64,000 nt of DNA, taken from Streptomyces sulphureus DSM 40104. GTDB lineage: Bacteria; Actinomycetota; Actinomycetes; Streptomycetales; Streptomycetaceae. The stretch lies in assembly GCF_000381025.1 (NCBI RefSeq), contig NZ_KB905815.1:826775-890774 (forward strand), in the 5' to 3' direction. How positions within the stretch are numbered: the first letter of the stretch is position 1; every line of letters begins with the position of its first letter. A program made the translations under genes and the position numbers. This document shows positions 1-11,348 of the stretch, piece by piece. A model generated the notes under the pieces. The model was not told the DNA's origin, made no database searches, and worked only from the letters and a program-made list of their open reading frames with translations.

Positions 1-1172
1 TTGCGGAGGGTCTCGGCGAGGCCGCGGGCCTTCGGGGAGAGCTTCTCGTTGCGGGAGAGCGGGAGGACGGCGACCTTGACGGGCGAGAGGCGCGGGTCGA
101 GGCGCATCACGGTGCGCTTCTCCAACTTGCCCTTGGCGTTGGGGGCTTCGTCCTCGATGTAGGCGTCGAGCATGAAGGCGAGCATGGCGCGGTTGACGCC
201 GGCCGCCGGCTCGATGACGTACGGCGTCCAGCGCTCGCCTGCCTCCTGGTCGAAGAAGGAGAGGTCGTGTCCGGATGCCTGGGAGTGGGCCGTGAGGTCG
301 AAGTCGGTGCGGTTGGCGAGCCCTTCGAGCTCACCGAACTCGCTGCCGCCGAAGTTGAACCGGTACTCGATGTCGGCGGTGCGCTTGGAGTAGTGCGAGA
401 GCTTCTCCTGCGGGTGCTCGTACCACCGCATGTTCTCCTCGCGGAGGCCGAGGTCCCGGTACCAGGCCCAGCGCTGCTCCATCCAGTACTGGTGCCACTG
501 CTCGTCCTCGCCCGGCTGGACGAAGAACTCCATCTCCATCTGCTCGAACTCGCGCGTGCGGAAGATGAAGTTGCCCGGCGTGATCTCGTTGCGGAAGGAC
601 TTGCCGAGCTGCGCGATGCCGAACGGAGGCTTCTTGCGCGAAGTCTGCTGCACCGCCGCGAAGTTGATGAAGATGCCCTGCGCCGTCTCGGGGCGCAGGT
701 AGCTGAGGGAGCCCGAGTCCTGGGTGGGGCCGAGGTGGGTCGAGAGCAGACCCGAGAACTGCTTGGGCTCGGTGAAGCCGCCCTTGTTGCCGCAGTTGGG
801 GCAGTTGATGTCGGCGAGGCCGTTCGCCGGCTCGCGCGAGTGCTTCGCCTCGTACGCCTCGACGAGGTGGTCGGCACGGAAGCGCTTGTGGCAAGAGGTG
901 CACTCGGTGAGCGGGTCGGTGAAGGTGGAGACGTGGCCGGACGCCTGCCAGACCTCGGGGGCGAGGATCACCGACGAGTCGATACCGACGACATCGTCGC
1001 GCGAGGTGACCATGGAGCGCCACCACTGGCGCTTGATGTTCTCCTTGAGCTCCACGCCGAGCGGACCGTAGTCCCACGCGGCGCGCTGGCCGCCGTAGAT
1101 CTCACTGCACGGGTAGACGAAGCCACGGCGCTTGCTCAGGCTGACGATGGTGTCGATCTTGTCGGCGGCCAC
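1..1172 (-). CDS. glyS: Glycyl-tRNA synthetase, class II (partial, C-terminus outside window)
   Basis: Attaches glycine to tRNA-Gly in the cytoplasm. About 390 codons from the start are visible. I chose the GTG at 1172, which reads [18 protein letters not shown], the usual N-terminus of the actinobacterial homodimeric enzyme. Further on are a zinc-ribbon-like insertion with two CxxC pairs (CTSCHK and CPNCGN, roughly residues 90-120) and class II landmarks such as [10 protein letters not shown] and the [13 protein letters not shown] stretch. The family is about 460 residues, so about 70 C-terminal residues lie beyond base 1. It is divergent from znuA. A plausible promoter lies about 37 nt upstream. 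Confidence 0.95.
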   Translation of the reverse strand, partial: MAADKIDTIVSLSKRRGFVYPCSEIYGGQRAAWDYGPLGVELKENIKRQWWRSMVTSRDDVVGIDSSVILAPEVWQASGHVSTFTDPLTECTSCHKRFRADHLVEAYEAKHSREPANGLADINCPNCGNKGGFTEPKQFSGLLSTHLGPTQDSGSLSYLRPETAQGIFINFAAVQQTSRKKPPFGIAQLGKSFRNEITPGNFIFRTREFEQMEMEFFVQPGEDEQWHQYWMEQRWAWYRDLGLREENMRWYEHPQEKLSHYSKRTADIEYRFNFGGSEFGELEGLANRTDFDLTAHSQASGHDLSFFDQEAGERWTPYVIEPAAGVNRAMLAFMLDAYIEDEAPNAKGKLEKRTVMRLDPRLSPVKVAVLPLSRNEKLSPKARGLAETLR

Positions 1173-1208
1173 GGTGCTCTCTTCATTAACGACGACGGAA
1201 TGCCTCAG

Positions 1209-1237
1209 ATTACTAACGAGCACGGGGTGCGGATCAA
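1209..1237 (-). promoter_or_regulatory. Candidate glyS promoter
   Basis: On the minus strand a TTGATC box (1232-1237) is followed after 16-17 nt by TAGTAAT (1209-1215). This resembles a housekeeping sigma -35/-10 pair and would give a 5' UTR of about 30 nt before the glyS GTG. Inferred from spacing and consensus only. Confidence 0.4.
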
Positions 1238-1453
1238 ATCGGGGCGCCCCTCTTCGGCCGCCGGATCGGCGCCCGTGGCGGCGGTGTTGCGGCGCCGTCG
1301 CGGTGTGCCCTCCCGAGCGGTCCGCGCGACTGCGCGGCTCGTACCGACAGGGTCCCACACGGAGTCCGCGCCGCCGACCCACGACCATGTGCTCACGAAT
1401 GCGCACGCTCTGAATTCCCTTGCGATACGCGGCGATCGGGGTCGATCCTCAAG

Positions 1454-1491
1454 TTGACAACCATTTCCAGTTGAGTTGAAAATGAGTGTCA
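1454..1491 (+). promoter_or_regulatory. znuA promoter with overlapping Zur-box-like elements
   Basis: TTGACA (1454-1459) and GAAAAT (1478-1483) are 18 nt apart. The -10 is followed by 7 nt and the ATG at 1491, so the transcript could begin at the start codon. The 15-mer TGAAAATGAGTGTCA (1477-1491) resembles the actinobacterial Zur box (TGAAAATGATTTTCA-like). It covers the -10 and the putative +1. A weaker TGACAACCATTTCCA (1455-1469) covers the -35. Zur with zinc bound here would block RNA polymerase. The zur gene lies about 3 kb downstream. Confidence 0.6.
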
Positions 1492-2486
1492 TGAACACTC
1501 GACGACGCCTCATACGCACGGGTGCCGCGGCCGCGGCCCTCAGTCTCGGCACCCTCTCCGCCACTGCCTGCGGGAACGATGCGGGCACCTCCGACGGCGG
1601 AAAGGTGGACGTCGTCGCCGCCTTCTATCCGATGGAGTACCTCGCCGAGCAGATCGGCGGCGAGCACGTCTCCGTACGCAACCTCACCAAGCCCGGCGCC
1701 GAGCCGCACGACCTCGAGCTGAGCCCCCGTGAGACGGGGCAGCTCAGCGAGGCCGACCTCGTCGTCTACCTCAAGGGGCTCCAGCCCGCCGTCGACGAGG
1801 CGGTCGAGCAGTCCGAGGTGGAGCACACCGCCGAGGCCACCTCTTTCACCACGCTCAAGGAGCACGGCAGCGACGTCCACGGTGAGGACGGCCACGACCA
1901 CGGCGAAGAGGGCCACGACGAGCACGACCACGATCACGAGGGCCACGACCACGACCACGCCGACACCGGCGGCGACCCGCACGTCTGGCTCGACCCCGTC
2001 CGGTACGCGCAGATCGCCAAGGGCGTCGGCAAGAAGCTCGGCGAGGCCGACCCCGACCACAAGTCCACCTACGACCGGAAGGCCAAGGCCCTCGTCAAGC
2101 GTCTGGAGGCGCTCGACTCCCGGTTCGAGAGGGGGCTGAAGGAGCGCACCAGCGACACCTTCGTCACCACGCACGCCGCCTTCGGCTACCTCGCCGACCG
2201 CTACAAGCTCCACGAGGAGGCCGTCTCCGGCATCGACCCCGAATCCGAGCCGAGCGCCTCGCGGATGAAGGAGCTGCACGCCGTCGCGAAGGAGGACGAC
2301 GTCAGCACCGTCTTCTTCGAGGACAATGCGAGCGACAAGACCGCACGTACCCTCGCGAACGACCTCGACCTCAAGACCGGCGTGCTCAGCCCGCTGGAGA
2401 GCGTCAAGAACCCCAAGAAGCAGGACTACTTCTCGGTGATGGAGCAGAACCTCTCCGCACTGCGCACCGCCCTCGGCGCGCGGTGA
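1491..2486 (+). CDS. znuA: Zinc ABC transporter, substrate-binding lipoprotein
   Basis: Captures zinc outside the membrane and delivers it to ZnuB/ZnuC. The 331 residues begin with an Arg-rich N-region, a hydrophobic core and a lipoprotein-type cysteine (SATAC, Cys27). Metal-ligand regions include EPHDLE (His73) and DPHVWLDP (His164). Between them is a His/Asp/Glu-rich loop (about residues 125-156) typical of zinc rather than manganese binders. Starts at 1482 (ATG) or 1476 (TTG) are possible. I prefer 1491 because no Shine-Dalgarno is visible and the promoter geometry suggests a leaderless mRNA. znuC follows after 77 bp. Confidence 0.92.
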   Translation: MNTRRRLIRTGAAAAALSLGTLSATACGNDAGTSDGGKVDVVAAFYPMEYLAEQIGGEHVSVRNLTKPGAEPHDLELSPRETGQLSEADLVVYLKGLQPAVDEAVEQSEVEHTAEATSFTTLKEHGSDVHGEDGHDHGEEGHDEHDHDHEGHDHDHADTGGDPHVWLDPVRYAQIAKGVGKKLGEADPDHKSTYDRKAKALVKRLEALDSRFERGLKERTSDTFVTTHAAFGYLADRYKLHEEAVSGIDPESEPSASRMKELHAVAKEDDVSTVFFEDNASDKTARTLANDLDLKTGVLSPLESVKNPKKQDYFSVMEQNLSALRTALGAR

Positions 2487-2563
2487 CGACGCGTCCACGG
2501 ACCGCGCCCGCCCGCGCCGCGCACCCGCCGTCACCCGCGGCACCGACCACCACGGAGGAAGCC

Positions 2564-3388
2564 ATGGACGCAGAGCCGTCCCCGCACGCCGGCTCGCCCG
2601 AGCCGGCCCCGGAGCACGGCGGCCGGGGCACGCCGGAGGCGCCCCCGGTCATCTCGCTGCGCGGCGCGCACGCGGCGCTCGGCGCCAAGCCGGTGCTGCG
2701 CGGCGTCGACCTCACCGTGGGCGCAGGGGAGGTGGTGGCGCTGCTCGGCGCCAACGGTTCGGGGAAGTCCACCACCGTCAAGGCCGTGCTCGGGCAGGTG
2801 CCGCTCACCTCGGGCGAACTCGCGCTCTTCGAGACGCCGTTGGCCCGGTTCCGCGACTGGCGGCGCCTCGGCTACGTGCCGCAGCGCTCGACGGCGGCCG
2901 CCGGCGTCCCCGCGACCGTGCGCGAGGTCGTCCAGGCGGGCCGGCTCGCCCGCTCGCGGTTCCGGCCGCTGCGCAGGACCGACCGCGAGGCCGTCCACGA
3001 GGCCCTCGCGCTCGTCGGCCTCGCCGACCGCGCGGGCGATCCGGTGGAGGCGCTCTCCGGCGGACAGCACCAGCGCGTGCTCATCGCGCGGGCACTCGCC
3101 TCCCGACCCGAGCTGCTGGTGATGGACGAGCCGCTCGCCGGCGTCGACCTCGGCAGCCAGGAGGTGCTCGCCGAGGCGCTCCGCGACCAGGTGCGGCGCG
3201 GGCACTCGGTCCTCCTCGTCCTCCACGAACTCGGCCCTCTGGCGCCGCTGATCGACCGCGCCGTCGTGCTCCGCGACGGCCGCGTCGAGCGCGTCACGCG
3301 CCCCGAGCAGCTCCACGACCCCGCCTGCCACCACCCCGACGAGAAGGCCGGGGACGCACCGAGCATCGAGACGGGGCTGCTGTCGTGA
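2564..3388 (+). CDS. znuC: Zinc ABC transporter, ATP-binding protein
   Basis: ATPase subunit powering zinc import. The 274 residues contain Walker A GANGSGKST (62-70), a Q-loop in YVPQRS (Gln107), the signature LSGGQ (164-168), Walker B LLVMDEP (184-190) and the H-loop His (about 221). The frame is open back to a GTG at 2483 overlapping the znuA stop. I chose the ATG at 2564 because GGAGGA lies 4 nt upstream and the extra 27 residues would be Pro/Ala-rich. Its end overlaps the znuB start as GTGA, implying translational coupling. Confidence 0.93.
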   Translation: MDAEPSPHAGSPEPAPEHGGRGTPEAPPVISLRGAHAALGAKPVLRGVDLTVGAGEVVALLGANGSGKSTTVKAVLGQVPLTSGELALFETPLARFRDWRRLGYVPQRSTAAAGVPATVREVVQAGRLARSRFRPLRRTDREAVHEALALVGLADRAGDPVEALSGGQHQRVLIARALASRPELLVMDEPLAGVDLGSQEVLAEALRDQVRRGHSVLLVLHELGPLAPLIDRAVVLRDGRVERVTRPEQLHDPACHHPDEKAGDAPSIETGLLS

Positions 3389-4281
3389 TCGAGATCCTGG
3401 AGTACAGCTTCATGCAGCGCGCGCTCCTCGCGGCGCTGCTGGTGGGCGTCGCGGCGCCGGCCGTCGGCATCTTCCTGGTGCAGCGGCGCCAGGCGATCAT
3501 GGGCGACGGGATCGGCCATGTCGCGCTCACCGGCGTCGCGTTGGGGTTCCTGCTCTCCGCCAACCCGGTGTGGATGGCGGTCGCCGTCTCCTCGCTCGGC
3601 GCGATCGGCATGGAGCTGATCCGCTGGTACGGCAAGGCCCGCGGCGACTTGGCGCTGGCGATGCTCTTCTACGGCGGCATGGCGGGCGGCGTCCTCATCA
3701 TCAACCTCGCGCCCGGTGGCTCGAACGCCAACCTCACGACGTACCTCTTCGGTTCGATCACCACCGTCGCCACCGCGGACATCGTCGCGATCGTGCTGCT
3801 CTCCGCGTTCGTCCTCGCGGTCTCGCTGGGGCTGCGGCGGCAGCTCTTCGCCGTCTGCCAGGACGAGGAGTTCGCACGCGTGACAGGGCTGCCGGTGCGC
3901 GCCCTCAACCTGCTCCTCGCCGTCACGGCGGCCGTCACCGTCACCGTGGCGATGCGGGTCGTGGGGCTGCTGCTGGTGAGCGCGCTGATGGTGATCCCGG
4001 TCGCGGCCGCGCAGCAGGTGACGCGGGGGTTCGCGGCGACGCTCGGGGCCTCCGTCGGACTCGGGGTGCTCGTCACCCTCTCGGGGACGACCGCCTCGTA
4101 CTACATCGACGTCCCCCCGGGCGCCAGCATCGTCGTCCTCGCGATCGTGCTCTTCGGGGTGGTGACGGCGCTCGCCGCCCCTCTGGCACGGCGGCGTGCG
4201 AGGGCTGTCGCTCGGGCGGAGCGAGAAGGCACCCTGGAGGAGTCGGGCGAGGTCGCAGGGGATGCGGTGCGTGTGCGGTGA
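3385..4281 (+). CDS. znuB: Zinc ABC transporter, membrane permease
   Basis: Channel subunit of the ABC-3 metal permease family, 298 residues with about eight hydrophobic segments. It starts at the GTG overlapping the znuC stop. The N-terminal part (FMQRALLAALLVG, then GDGIGHVALTGVALG) is typical of ZnuB/TroC-like proteins. Its C-terminus is a short Arg-rich cytoplasmic tail. It works with ZnuA and ZnuC as a high-affinity zinc importer. Confidence 0.93.
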   Translation: MIEILEYSFMQRALLAALLVGVAAPAVGIFLVQRRQAIMGDGIGHVALTGVALGFLLSANPVWMAVAVSSLGAIGMELIRWYGKARGDLALAMLFYGGMAGGVLIINLAPGGSNANLTTYLFGSITTVATADIVAIVLLSAFVLAVSLGLRRQLFAVCQDEEFARVTGLPVRALNLLLAVTAAVTVTVAMRVVGLLLVSALMVIPVAAAQQVTRGFAATLGASVGLGVLVTLSGTTASYYIDVPPGASIVVLAIVLFGVVTALAAPLARRRARAVARAEREGTLEESGEVAGDAVRVR

Positions 4282-4433
4282 GTCCGTCTCCGTAGCGATG
4301 ACCGCGGCGCGGCTGCACCTGGCACAATGACCACGCGACCCCGGGCCGCCGTCGGGCGCCCGGGCGCAGGCACGAGCCGGAGCCTCGGCATCCGACGGAA
4401 CGAACGACCACCAGAGAGCAGAGGAGTCAGCGC

Positions 4434-4847
4434 GTGACCACCGCAGGTCCCCCCGTCCGCGGCCGGTCGACCCGGCAGCGCGCCGCGGTCTCGGCGGCGC
4501 TCGCCGAGGTCGAAGAGTTCCGCAGTGCCCAGGAGCTGCACGACATGCTCAGGCACCGCGGGGACTCGGTCGGCCTGACGACCGTCTACCGCACGCTCCA
4601 GTCCCTCGCCGACGCGGGCGAGGTCGACGTCCTCCGCACCGACGAGGGGGAGGCCGTCTACCGCAGGTGCCACAGCGACGACCATCACCACCACCTCGTC
4701 TGCCGGGTCTGCGGCAAGGCCGTTGAGGTCGAGGGGCCCGCGGTGGAGAAGTGGGCCGAGTCGATCGCGGCCGACCACGGGTTCGTCGACGTCGGGCACA
4801 CCGTCGAGGTCTTCGGCACCTGCGGGGAGTGCGCCGCGCAGCGCTGA
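4434..4847 (+). CDS. zur: Zinc uptake regulator, Fur family
   Basis: Zinc-responsive repressor of 137 residues. An N-terminal winged helix (about 12-75, with SAQELHDMLR and GLTTVYRTLQSL) precedes the metal-binding half. That half has a His cluster (SDDHHHH, 81-87), CRVCG (Cys90, Cys93) and CGEC (Cys130, Cys133), the two CxxC pairs that hold structural zinc in Fur proteins. GAGGAG lies upstream of the GTG start. Adjacency to znuACB, the His/Cys pattern and the box at the znuA promoter favour Zur over Fur or PerR. Confidence 0.92.
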   Translation: MTTAGPPVRGRSTRQRAAVSAALAEVEEFRSAQELHDMLRHRGDSVGLTTVYRTLQSLADAGEVDVLRTDEGEAVYRRCHSDDHHHHLVCRVCGKAVEVEGPAVEKWAESIAADHGFVDVGHTVEVFGTCGECAAQR

Positions 4848-4871
4848 GGCGCCCGACCGCGCGGGACGGCC

Positions 4872-4892
4872 GCCGGGCGCACCCCGCCCGGC
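4872..4892. terminator. Hairpin between convergent zur and uppS
   Basis: An 8-bp stem GCCGGGCG/CGCCCGGC with a 5-nt loop lies in the 58-bp gap between the zur and uppS stop codons. It may terminate both genes. There is no U-tract, which is common in Streptomyces. Confidence 0.45.
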
Positions 4893-4905
4893 CGCGCTCG
4901 CCCCG

Positions 4906-5766
4906 TTACTCGCCGCTCTGCTGCTCCGCCGCGTCCTTGCCGCCGTCCGCCGCGGGCTCGTTGGGCATCGCGCCGCCGAAGCGGCGGTCCCGCTTGGCGA
5001 ACTCCAGGCACGCTTCCCACAGGTTGCGCCGGTCGAAGTCCGGCCAGAGGACGTCCTGGTAGACCATCTCGGCGTAGGCGCTCTGCCAGATCAGGTAGTT
5101 GGAGGTGCGCTGCTCGCCCGAGGGCCGCAGGAAGAGGTCGACGTCGGGCATGTCGTCGTAGTACAGGTACCGGCCGAAGGTCTTCTCGCTTATCTTCGAC
5201 GGGTCGAGGCGGCCGGCGCGCACGTCCTCGCCGATGCGCTGCGCGGCGTCGGCGATCTCGGCGCGGCCACCGTAGTTGACGCAGAAGTAGAGCGTCATCG
5301 CGTCGTTGTCCTTCGTCTGCTCCTGGGCGACCTGGAGCTCCTGGACGACCGACTTCCACAGCCGCGGCATCCGCCCCACCCAGCGGATGCGGATGCCGAG
5401 TTCGTCCATCTCGTCCCTGCGGCGGCGGATGACGTCCCGGTTGAAGTTCATCAGGAAGCGGACCTCCTCGGGGGAGCGCTTCCAGTTCTCGGTGGAGAAG
5501 GCGTAGAGCGAGAGGTTCTGCACGCCCATCTCCAGGCAGCCCTTGAGGACGTCCATGACGACGCCCTCGCCCCTCTTGTGCCCCTCGGTGCGCGGCAGCC
5601 CCCGCTCCTTCGCCCAGCGCCCGTTGCCGTCCATCACGACGGCGATGTGGCCGGGGACGAGCTCGGCCGGGATCTTCGGCGGACGTGCGCCCGAGGGGTG
5701 CGGCTCGGGGGTGGCGTAGGTACGCGTCTCGCGCTGCTGCCACGGCAGCACTCCGCGACGTGCCAT
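4906..5766 (-). CDS. uppS: Isoprenyl transferase (undecaprenyl diphosphate synthase family)
   Basis: cis-Prenyltransferase that extends an allylic diphosphate with isopentenyl diphosphate to make the lipid carrier for wall synthesis. 286 residues from the ATG at 5766 (MARRGVLPW), preceded by GGAG. The catalytic motif [17 protein letters not shown] has Asp46. The RTEGHKRG and [13 protein letters not shown] stretches (diphosphate and IPP binding) are intact. The frame continues 36 codons upstream but that sequence is low-complexity and lacks a ribosome site. Last gene of a minus-strand run with recO and the TerB-like gene. Confidence 0.93.
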   Translation of the reverse strand: MARRGVLPWQQRETRTYATPEPHPSGARPPKIPAELVPGHIAVVMDGNGRWAKERGLPRTEGHKRGEGVVMDVLKGCLEMGVQNLSLYAFSTENWKRSPEEVRFLMNFNRDVIRRRRDEMDELGIRIRWVGRMPRLWKSVVQELQVAQEQTKDNDAMTLYFCVNYGGRAEIADAAQRIGEDVRAGRLDPSKISEKTFGRYLYYDDMPDVDLFLRPSGEQRTSNYLIWQSAYAEMVYQDVLWPDFDRRNLWEACLEFAKRDRRFGGAMPNEPAADGGKDAAEQQSGE

Positions 5767-5848
5767 GCGGATCTCAACTCCAAGTACCGGGGGCGTTACC
5801 GACCCGGGGCCGCTGCGCTCTGCGCGGGGCCGGGCGTTCGTCCGGACA

Positions 5849-6607
5849 CTAGCCGGTCTGGCCCTCACGCACATATCTGAGCGAGCGCAGCCCCCGCTCC
5901 AGGTGCCAGTGCAGGTACGCCGAGACGAGCCCGGCGCCCTCGCGCACGTGGCGCCGCTCGGCGGCGTCGGCCGTCTCCCAGTCGCCGGTGAGCAGCGCTC
6001 CGAGGAGCCGCAGCGTCTCCGAGGACGGGACGACGCTGCCGGCCGGGCGGCAGTCGCCGCAGACGACGCCGCCCGAGGCGACGGAGAAGAAGCGGTTCGG
6101 GCCCGGGAGCCCGCACTTGGCGCAGTCGGCGAAGCTCGGTGCGTAGCCGGCCATCGCGAGGGAGCGCAGCAGGAAGGCGTCGAGACAGAGCCCCGGCGTG
6201 TGCTGCCCGGTGGAGAGTGTGCGCAGGCCGCCGACGAGCAGCAGATACTGCTGGACGTTGGGCTGGCCCTCCTGGAAGGTGAACCGCTCGGCGGTCTCCA
6301 GCATCGCCGTCCCCGCGGTGTAGCGGTCGTAGTCGGAGACGATGCCCTGGCCGTAGGCGCTGATCGTCTCCGTCTGGGTGCACAGCGGGAGGCCGCGGCC
6401 GACGAGTTCGCCGCCGCGCGCGAAGAACTGCACGTCGACGTGGCCGAAGGGCTCCAGCCGGGCGCCGAACTTCGACTTGGTCCGCCGCACTCCGCGCGCC
6501 ACTGCGCGTACCCGGCCGTGACCGCGGGTGAGCAGGGTGATGATCCGGTCCGCCTCGCCCAGCTTCTGGGTACGCAGCACGATGCCGTCGTCGCGGAACA
6601 GAGTCAT
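5849..6607 (-). CDS. recO: DNA repair protein RecO
   Basis: Recombination mediator that helps load RecA on SSB-coated DNA. 252 residues from the ATG at 6607 ([20 protein letters not shown]). The N-terminal OB-fold portion includes the [17 protein letters not shown] run. The C-terminal helical part has a zinc motif, CAKCG followed by CGDC. Length and start match actinobacterial RecO. The uppS start is 83 bp downstream. Confidence 0.93.
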   Translation of the reverse strand: MTLFRDDGIVLRTQKLGEADRIITLLTRGHGRVRAVARGVRRTKSKFGARLEPFGHVDVQFFARGGELVGRGLPLCTQTETISAYGQGIVSDYDRYTAGTAMLETAERFTFQEGQPNVQQYLLLVGGLRTLSTGQHTPGLCLDAFLLRSLAMAGYAPSFADCAKCGLPGPNRFFSVASGGVVCGDCRPAGSVVPSSETLRLLGALLTGDWETADAAERRHVREGAGLVSAYLHWHLERGLRSLRYVREGQTG

Positions 6608-6659
6608 GGCGCCATTGTCGCCCACCCGTGCGGCGCGCGGGGCAGCGCCCGGGCGCCGC

Positions 6660-7316
6660 TCAGGACGGGGTGCGCGCCTGCGCCAGCAGGCGGTCGACGT
6701 CCTCGGCGCCGAGCTCCAGCAACCGCCCGGCGGCGGCGAGCACTTCGCGCTCACGGCCGGTGTAGGGGCCGTCGGCGAGGGCGATGCGGGCGCCGCCGAG
6801 GAGGAGGCTCTCGCGGCCGGGGACGGCGAGCTGGGAGGCGAGCGGGGCGAGCTTGTCGTGGAGCTCCAGCTCGGCCAGGACTTCGCGGCCGCTGTCCAAC
6901 GCGCCGATGTGGGCGGTGAGTTGGTCCTCCGTGCACTCGGGGAAGCCGGCGGCGTGCACCACCTCGACGGCGGTCTCGCGGACGGAGCGGGCCTCGGCTC
7001 CGCCGGCCGCGAGCACCACGAGCGCGACCGTGTGCACCGCTTCGCTGAGCATCGCGGCGAGCCCGGCCGTCGTCGGGTGGTCGAGGGTGCCGGGCGCGAA
7101 GTGCCCGCGGCAGGCGGTGCATTCGACGACCGGGTCCTCGGCCCCGCGCGGCAGCACGGGAAGGCCGAGCAGCACGAGGCGCCGACGTCCGGTGCGGCGG
7201 CGGTAGTTGCGGTCGCCGCCGCAGTCGGGGCAGAAGAACTCCCCGTCGTCGACGGTGTGCCAGCGGGTGCGGACACCGCACGCCTTGTGGACTCGACGGT
7301 CACGTGACGGCCCCAT
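6660..7316 (-). CDS. TerB-like protein with N-terminal zinc ribbon
   Basis: 218 residues from the ATG at 7316, with GGGAGG upstream. Two cysteine pairs (CPDC at 29-32 and CTAC at 66-69) could form a zinc ribbon. The remaining helical region (AVHTVALVVLAAGG, then FPECTEDQLTAHI) resembles the TerB/tellurite-resistance fold. The precise function is unknown. It is read in the same direction as recO with a 52-bp gap. The recO-neighbouring TerB-like gene is usual in Streptomyces and does not by itself imply tellurite resistance. Confidence 0.75.
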   Translation of the reverse strand: MGPSRDRRVHKACGVRTRWHTVDDGEFFCPDCGGDRNYRRRTGRRRLVLLGLPVLPRGAEDPVVECTACRGHFAPGTLDHPTTAGLAAMLSEAVHTVALVVLAAGGAEARSVRETAVEVVHAAGFPECTEDQLTAHIGALDSGREVLAELELHDKLAPLASQLAVPGRESLLLGGARIALADGPYTGREREVLAAAGRLLELGAEDVDRLLAQARTPS

Positions 7317-7440
7317 TGCCGCACCTCCCTCACGTTTCGGCAACGTTGCCGAGTGGAGTGATGTTAACCACATGCGTGAGGCGGCGTCAGCACCCCGTAC
7401 GGCACGAACCGGCGGCCGAAGGTCCCCGTGCGCCGGCGGA

Positions 7441-7471
7441 CCGGGTGGCACCGCGTGCCGGTGCCACCCGG
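7441..7471 (-). terminator. leuA terminator hairpin
   Basis: A perfect 13-bp stem (7441-7453 with 7459-7471, loop CGTGC) starts 8 nt beyond the leuA stop codon. This is a typical GC-rich Streptomyces terminator without a U-run. Confidence 0.75.
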
Positions 7472-7478
7472 AAGTGCC

Positions 7479-9440
<1,962 letters not shown>

Positions 9441-9707
9441 GCAGGGCCGGGGGCGCGTAAGGCCCCGTATCAGCATGCGGAACGCCGTCCCGTGCATCCG
9501 CCACGCATCGGCCGCCCTGTGGCGGGCCCTGCCTGCGGCCCGTACCCACCGCTCTGACCTGCACGGATGCGCCCGTGCCCGGCCGGGATCAGGCGCAGTG
9601 CGCGGCGCCGCCCGACGTGAGCACCGCCACATCGCCGCGGCGGCGCTCGAAGCGGAACGCCGGGTGCCCCGCCGCGGGCGACGGGCGCCGGCGGCGGGGC
9701 GTCCCGC

Positions 9708-10541
9708 TCACGGCAGGTAGTACATGGGGTTCGGCAGCTTCACCGAGCGCGCCGCGTGCCCGCCCTTCAGGTCGCTGTACTGGTCACCGAAGTTGGCGAG
9801 GATCTCGTAGCCCTGGTCCTCGATGTGGGCACGCGTCCCCGACTTGTACTCGACGGTGTTGCACTCCGTGCCGCACTCCAGGTACGGAGGCGGGTTCTCG
9901 GCGTCCTTGAGGTAGAAGTGCTCGCGGTCGACGGGGTTCTCGAAGCCGACGTTCTTGAGGTTGCGGACGCTCCAGTCGCGCTCGTACTCCTTGCGGCCGG
10001 TGAGGAAGAAGACCGTGACACCCTTTTTGTGGGCCCAGTTGACGAGGTGCTTCATCCCGAAGACCGGGTCCATGTCGGTGGTGCGGAGGTACTCGTCCTG
10101 TTCCTCCTGGGAGAAGTTGTAGCCGATCCGCCGCTCGAAGTTGTAGGTGAGCAGGACGGTGTCGTCGACGTCGAGGACGACGGCGGGCTTCTTCCCCTTG
10201 CCGTGGCGGGAGTCGCGGTCCTTCAGGTCCCGCGCCAGGTCGTGCTTGGCCTTCGCCGCGAGGGCGCGGACCTCCTTGGCGTAGTTCCCCTCGGGGGAGG
10301 CGTAGTGCTCGCCGCCCTCCGTCTCGATGTCGCCGTAGTACGCCTCGATCTTCTCCTTCACCTGATCGAGGTTGGGGATCTCCTCTCCGGTCCTGGGCAC
10401 CGAGTGCTCGGCGGTCGCCTGGCCGATGCCGAAGAGCGCCGAGCCGGCCACGGCGAGCGCGGCGGTGGTCGCGGCGATGCGGAGGCGGCGCCTGCGGGGG
10501 GCCGCCGGGGCGTCGGACGGGCGGGATGAACGGCGGAGCAT
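9708..10541 (-). CDS. Secreted HAD-superfamily acid phosphatase
   Basis: 277 residues from the ATG at 10541, preceded by AAGGAG. The N-terminus has a Pro/Arg-rich n-region, a hydrophobic stretch (about 21-42) and an ATA-type cleavage site near residue 44, so the protein is exported. The mature part carries the HAD nucleophile motif VVLDVDDTVL (Asp124, Asp126) and FFLTGRKEYER as motif II. This is the pattern of class B/IIIB acid phosphatases. The physiological substrate is unknown. It likely hydrolyses phosphate monoesters outside the cell. Confidence 0.82.
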   Translation of the reverse strand: MLRRSSRPSDAPAAPRRRRLRIAATTAALAVAGSALFGIGQATAEHSVPRTGEEIPNLDQVKEKIEAYYGDIETEGGEHYASPEGNYAKEVRALAAKAKHDLARDLKDRDSRHGKGKKPAVVLDVDDTVLLTYNFERRIGYNFSQEEQDEYLRTTDMDPVFGMKHLVNWAHKKGVTVFFLTGRKEYERDWSVRNLKNVGFENPVDREHFYLKDAENPPPYLECGTECNTVEYKSGTRAHIEDQGYEILANFGDQYSDLKGGHAARSVKLPNPMYYLP

Positions 10542-10784
10542 GCGCGCAACTCCTTGATGTGTGGGGAGAGTTGAAGGCGGTGCGGGGAGATGGGACCCCG
10601 CGGTTTCTACGCGCGCAGATTCAACCACGGGCCCCGAGCCGTGGGAACACTCCGCCGCGCACCGCATTTCCGGCGCACCGACCGGTGTTCACCTCCGCGA
10701 CCCGCCTCCACCGTTGTGCACGCGGAGACCACGGCGGACGGCGCCGGGCACCGGCACGCCGCCCCTCGCGAAAGGAGCCGCACC

Positions 10785-11347
10785 ACGGACCGCCTCACGA
10801 TCGAGGAAGTCCGCCTCACCCCGTTCCTCGACCCCCAGGGCCTCCACCAGCCCTGCCCGCCGCGGCTCGTCGTCGAAGTCCGCACCACGGGCGGGCACTC
10901 GAGCGTCGGCGAGACGTACGGGAATCAAGCACCTGGCCACGGCAAGGGAGTTGGCGGAACGGCTGCCGGGCCGCAGCGTCGGAGACGCGAACACACTCCT
11001 CGCCATCGTCGACGAACTCCCCGTGCCGGACGCCGGGTTGAGCGACCCAGTCGGCGTCGGCGGCCTGCGCGGGGTGCAGACGTCGGAGAAGCTCCGGCTC
11101 TCGGTCGCCTAGCTCCGGCCTAGCTCCGCGTCGCAAGCGAGCAGAGCGAGGACGTCCTCACCACACGCGTCTCCCTCACCTCAGGCGGGCCCGGGTGAGC
11201 GACGCACCGGAGCTCCGCGTCGCCCTCGACCGGGACGCACTCGCCCGCCTCGCGCCGGCGCGTGGACGACGGCCGCCCGCAGGAACCGCGACGACGCGGC
11301 GCCTCGTGCCCGGTTGGAACACCCCCGCCGTCCCCCGCTGGTGCGCC
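10785..11347 (+). pseudogene. gudD: Glucarate dehydratase, decayed remnant
   Basis: Recognisable N-terminal sequence (DRLTIEEVRLTPFLDPQG, LVVEVRTTGG, GETYG) begins where a start is expected: AAAGGAG (10771-10777) lies 7 nt before ACG at 10785-10787 instead of ATG. After GETYG (about 10922) the family sequence continues in another frame (IKHLATARELAERLPG, then GGLRGVQTSEKLRLSV) up to a stop at 11110-11112. About 300 residues of the catalytic barrel are missing. A C-terminal piece follows in mixed frames (LRVALDRDALARL, near 11213; PGWNTPAVPRW, near 11310-11343). Start loss, frameshift, stop and large deletion show the gene is dead. Confidence 0.8.
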
Positions 11348-11348
11348 G

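Noticed and set aside
1876..1970. Tandem repeat in znuA (runs of gaccac-like units)
   Set aside because: The repeats encode the His/Asp-rich metal loop of the zinc-binding protein and are explained by protein function.
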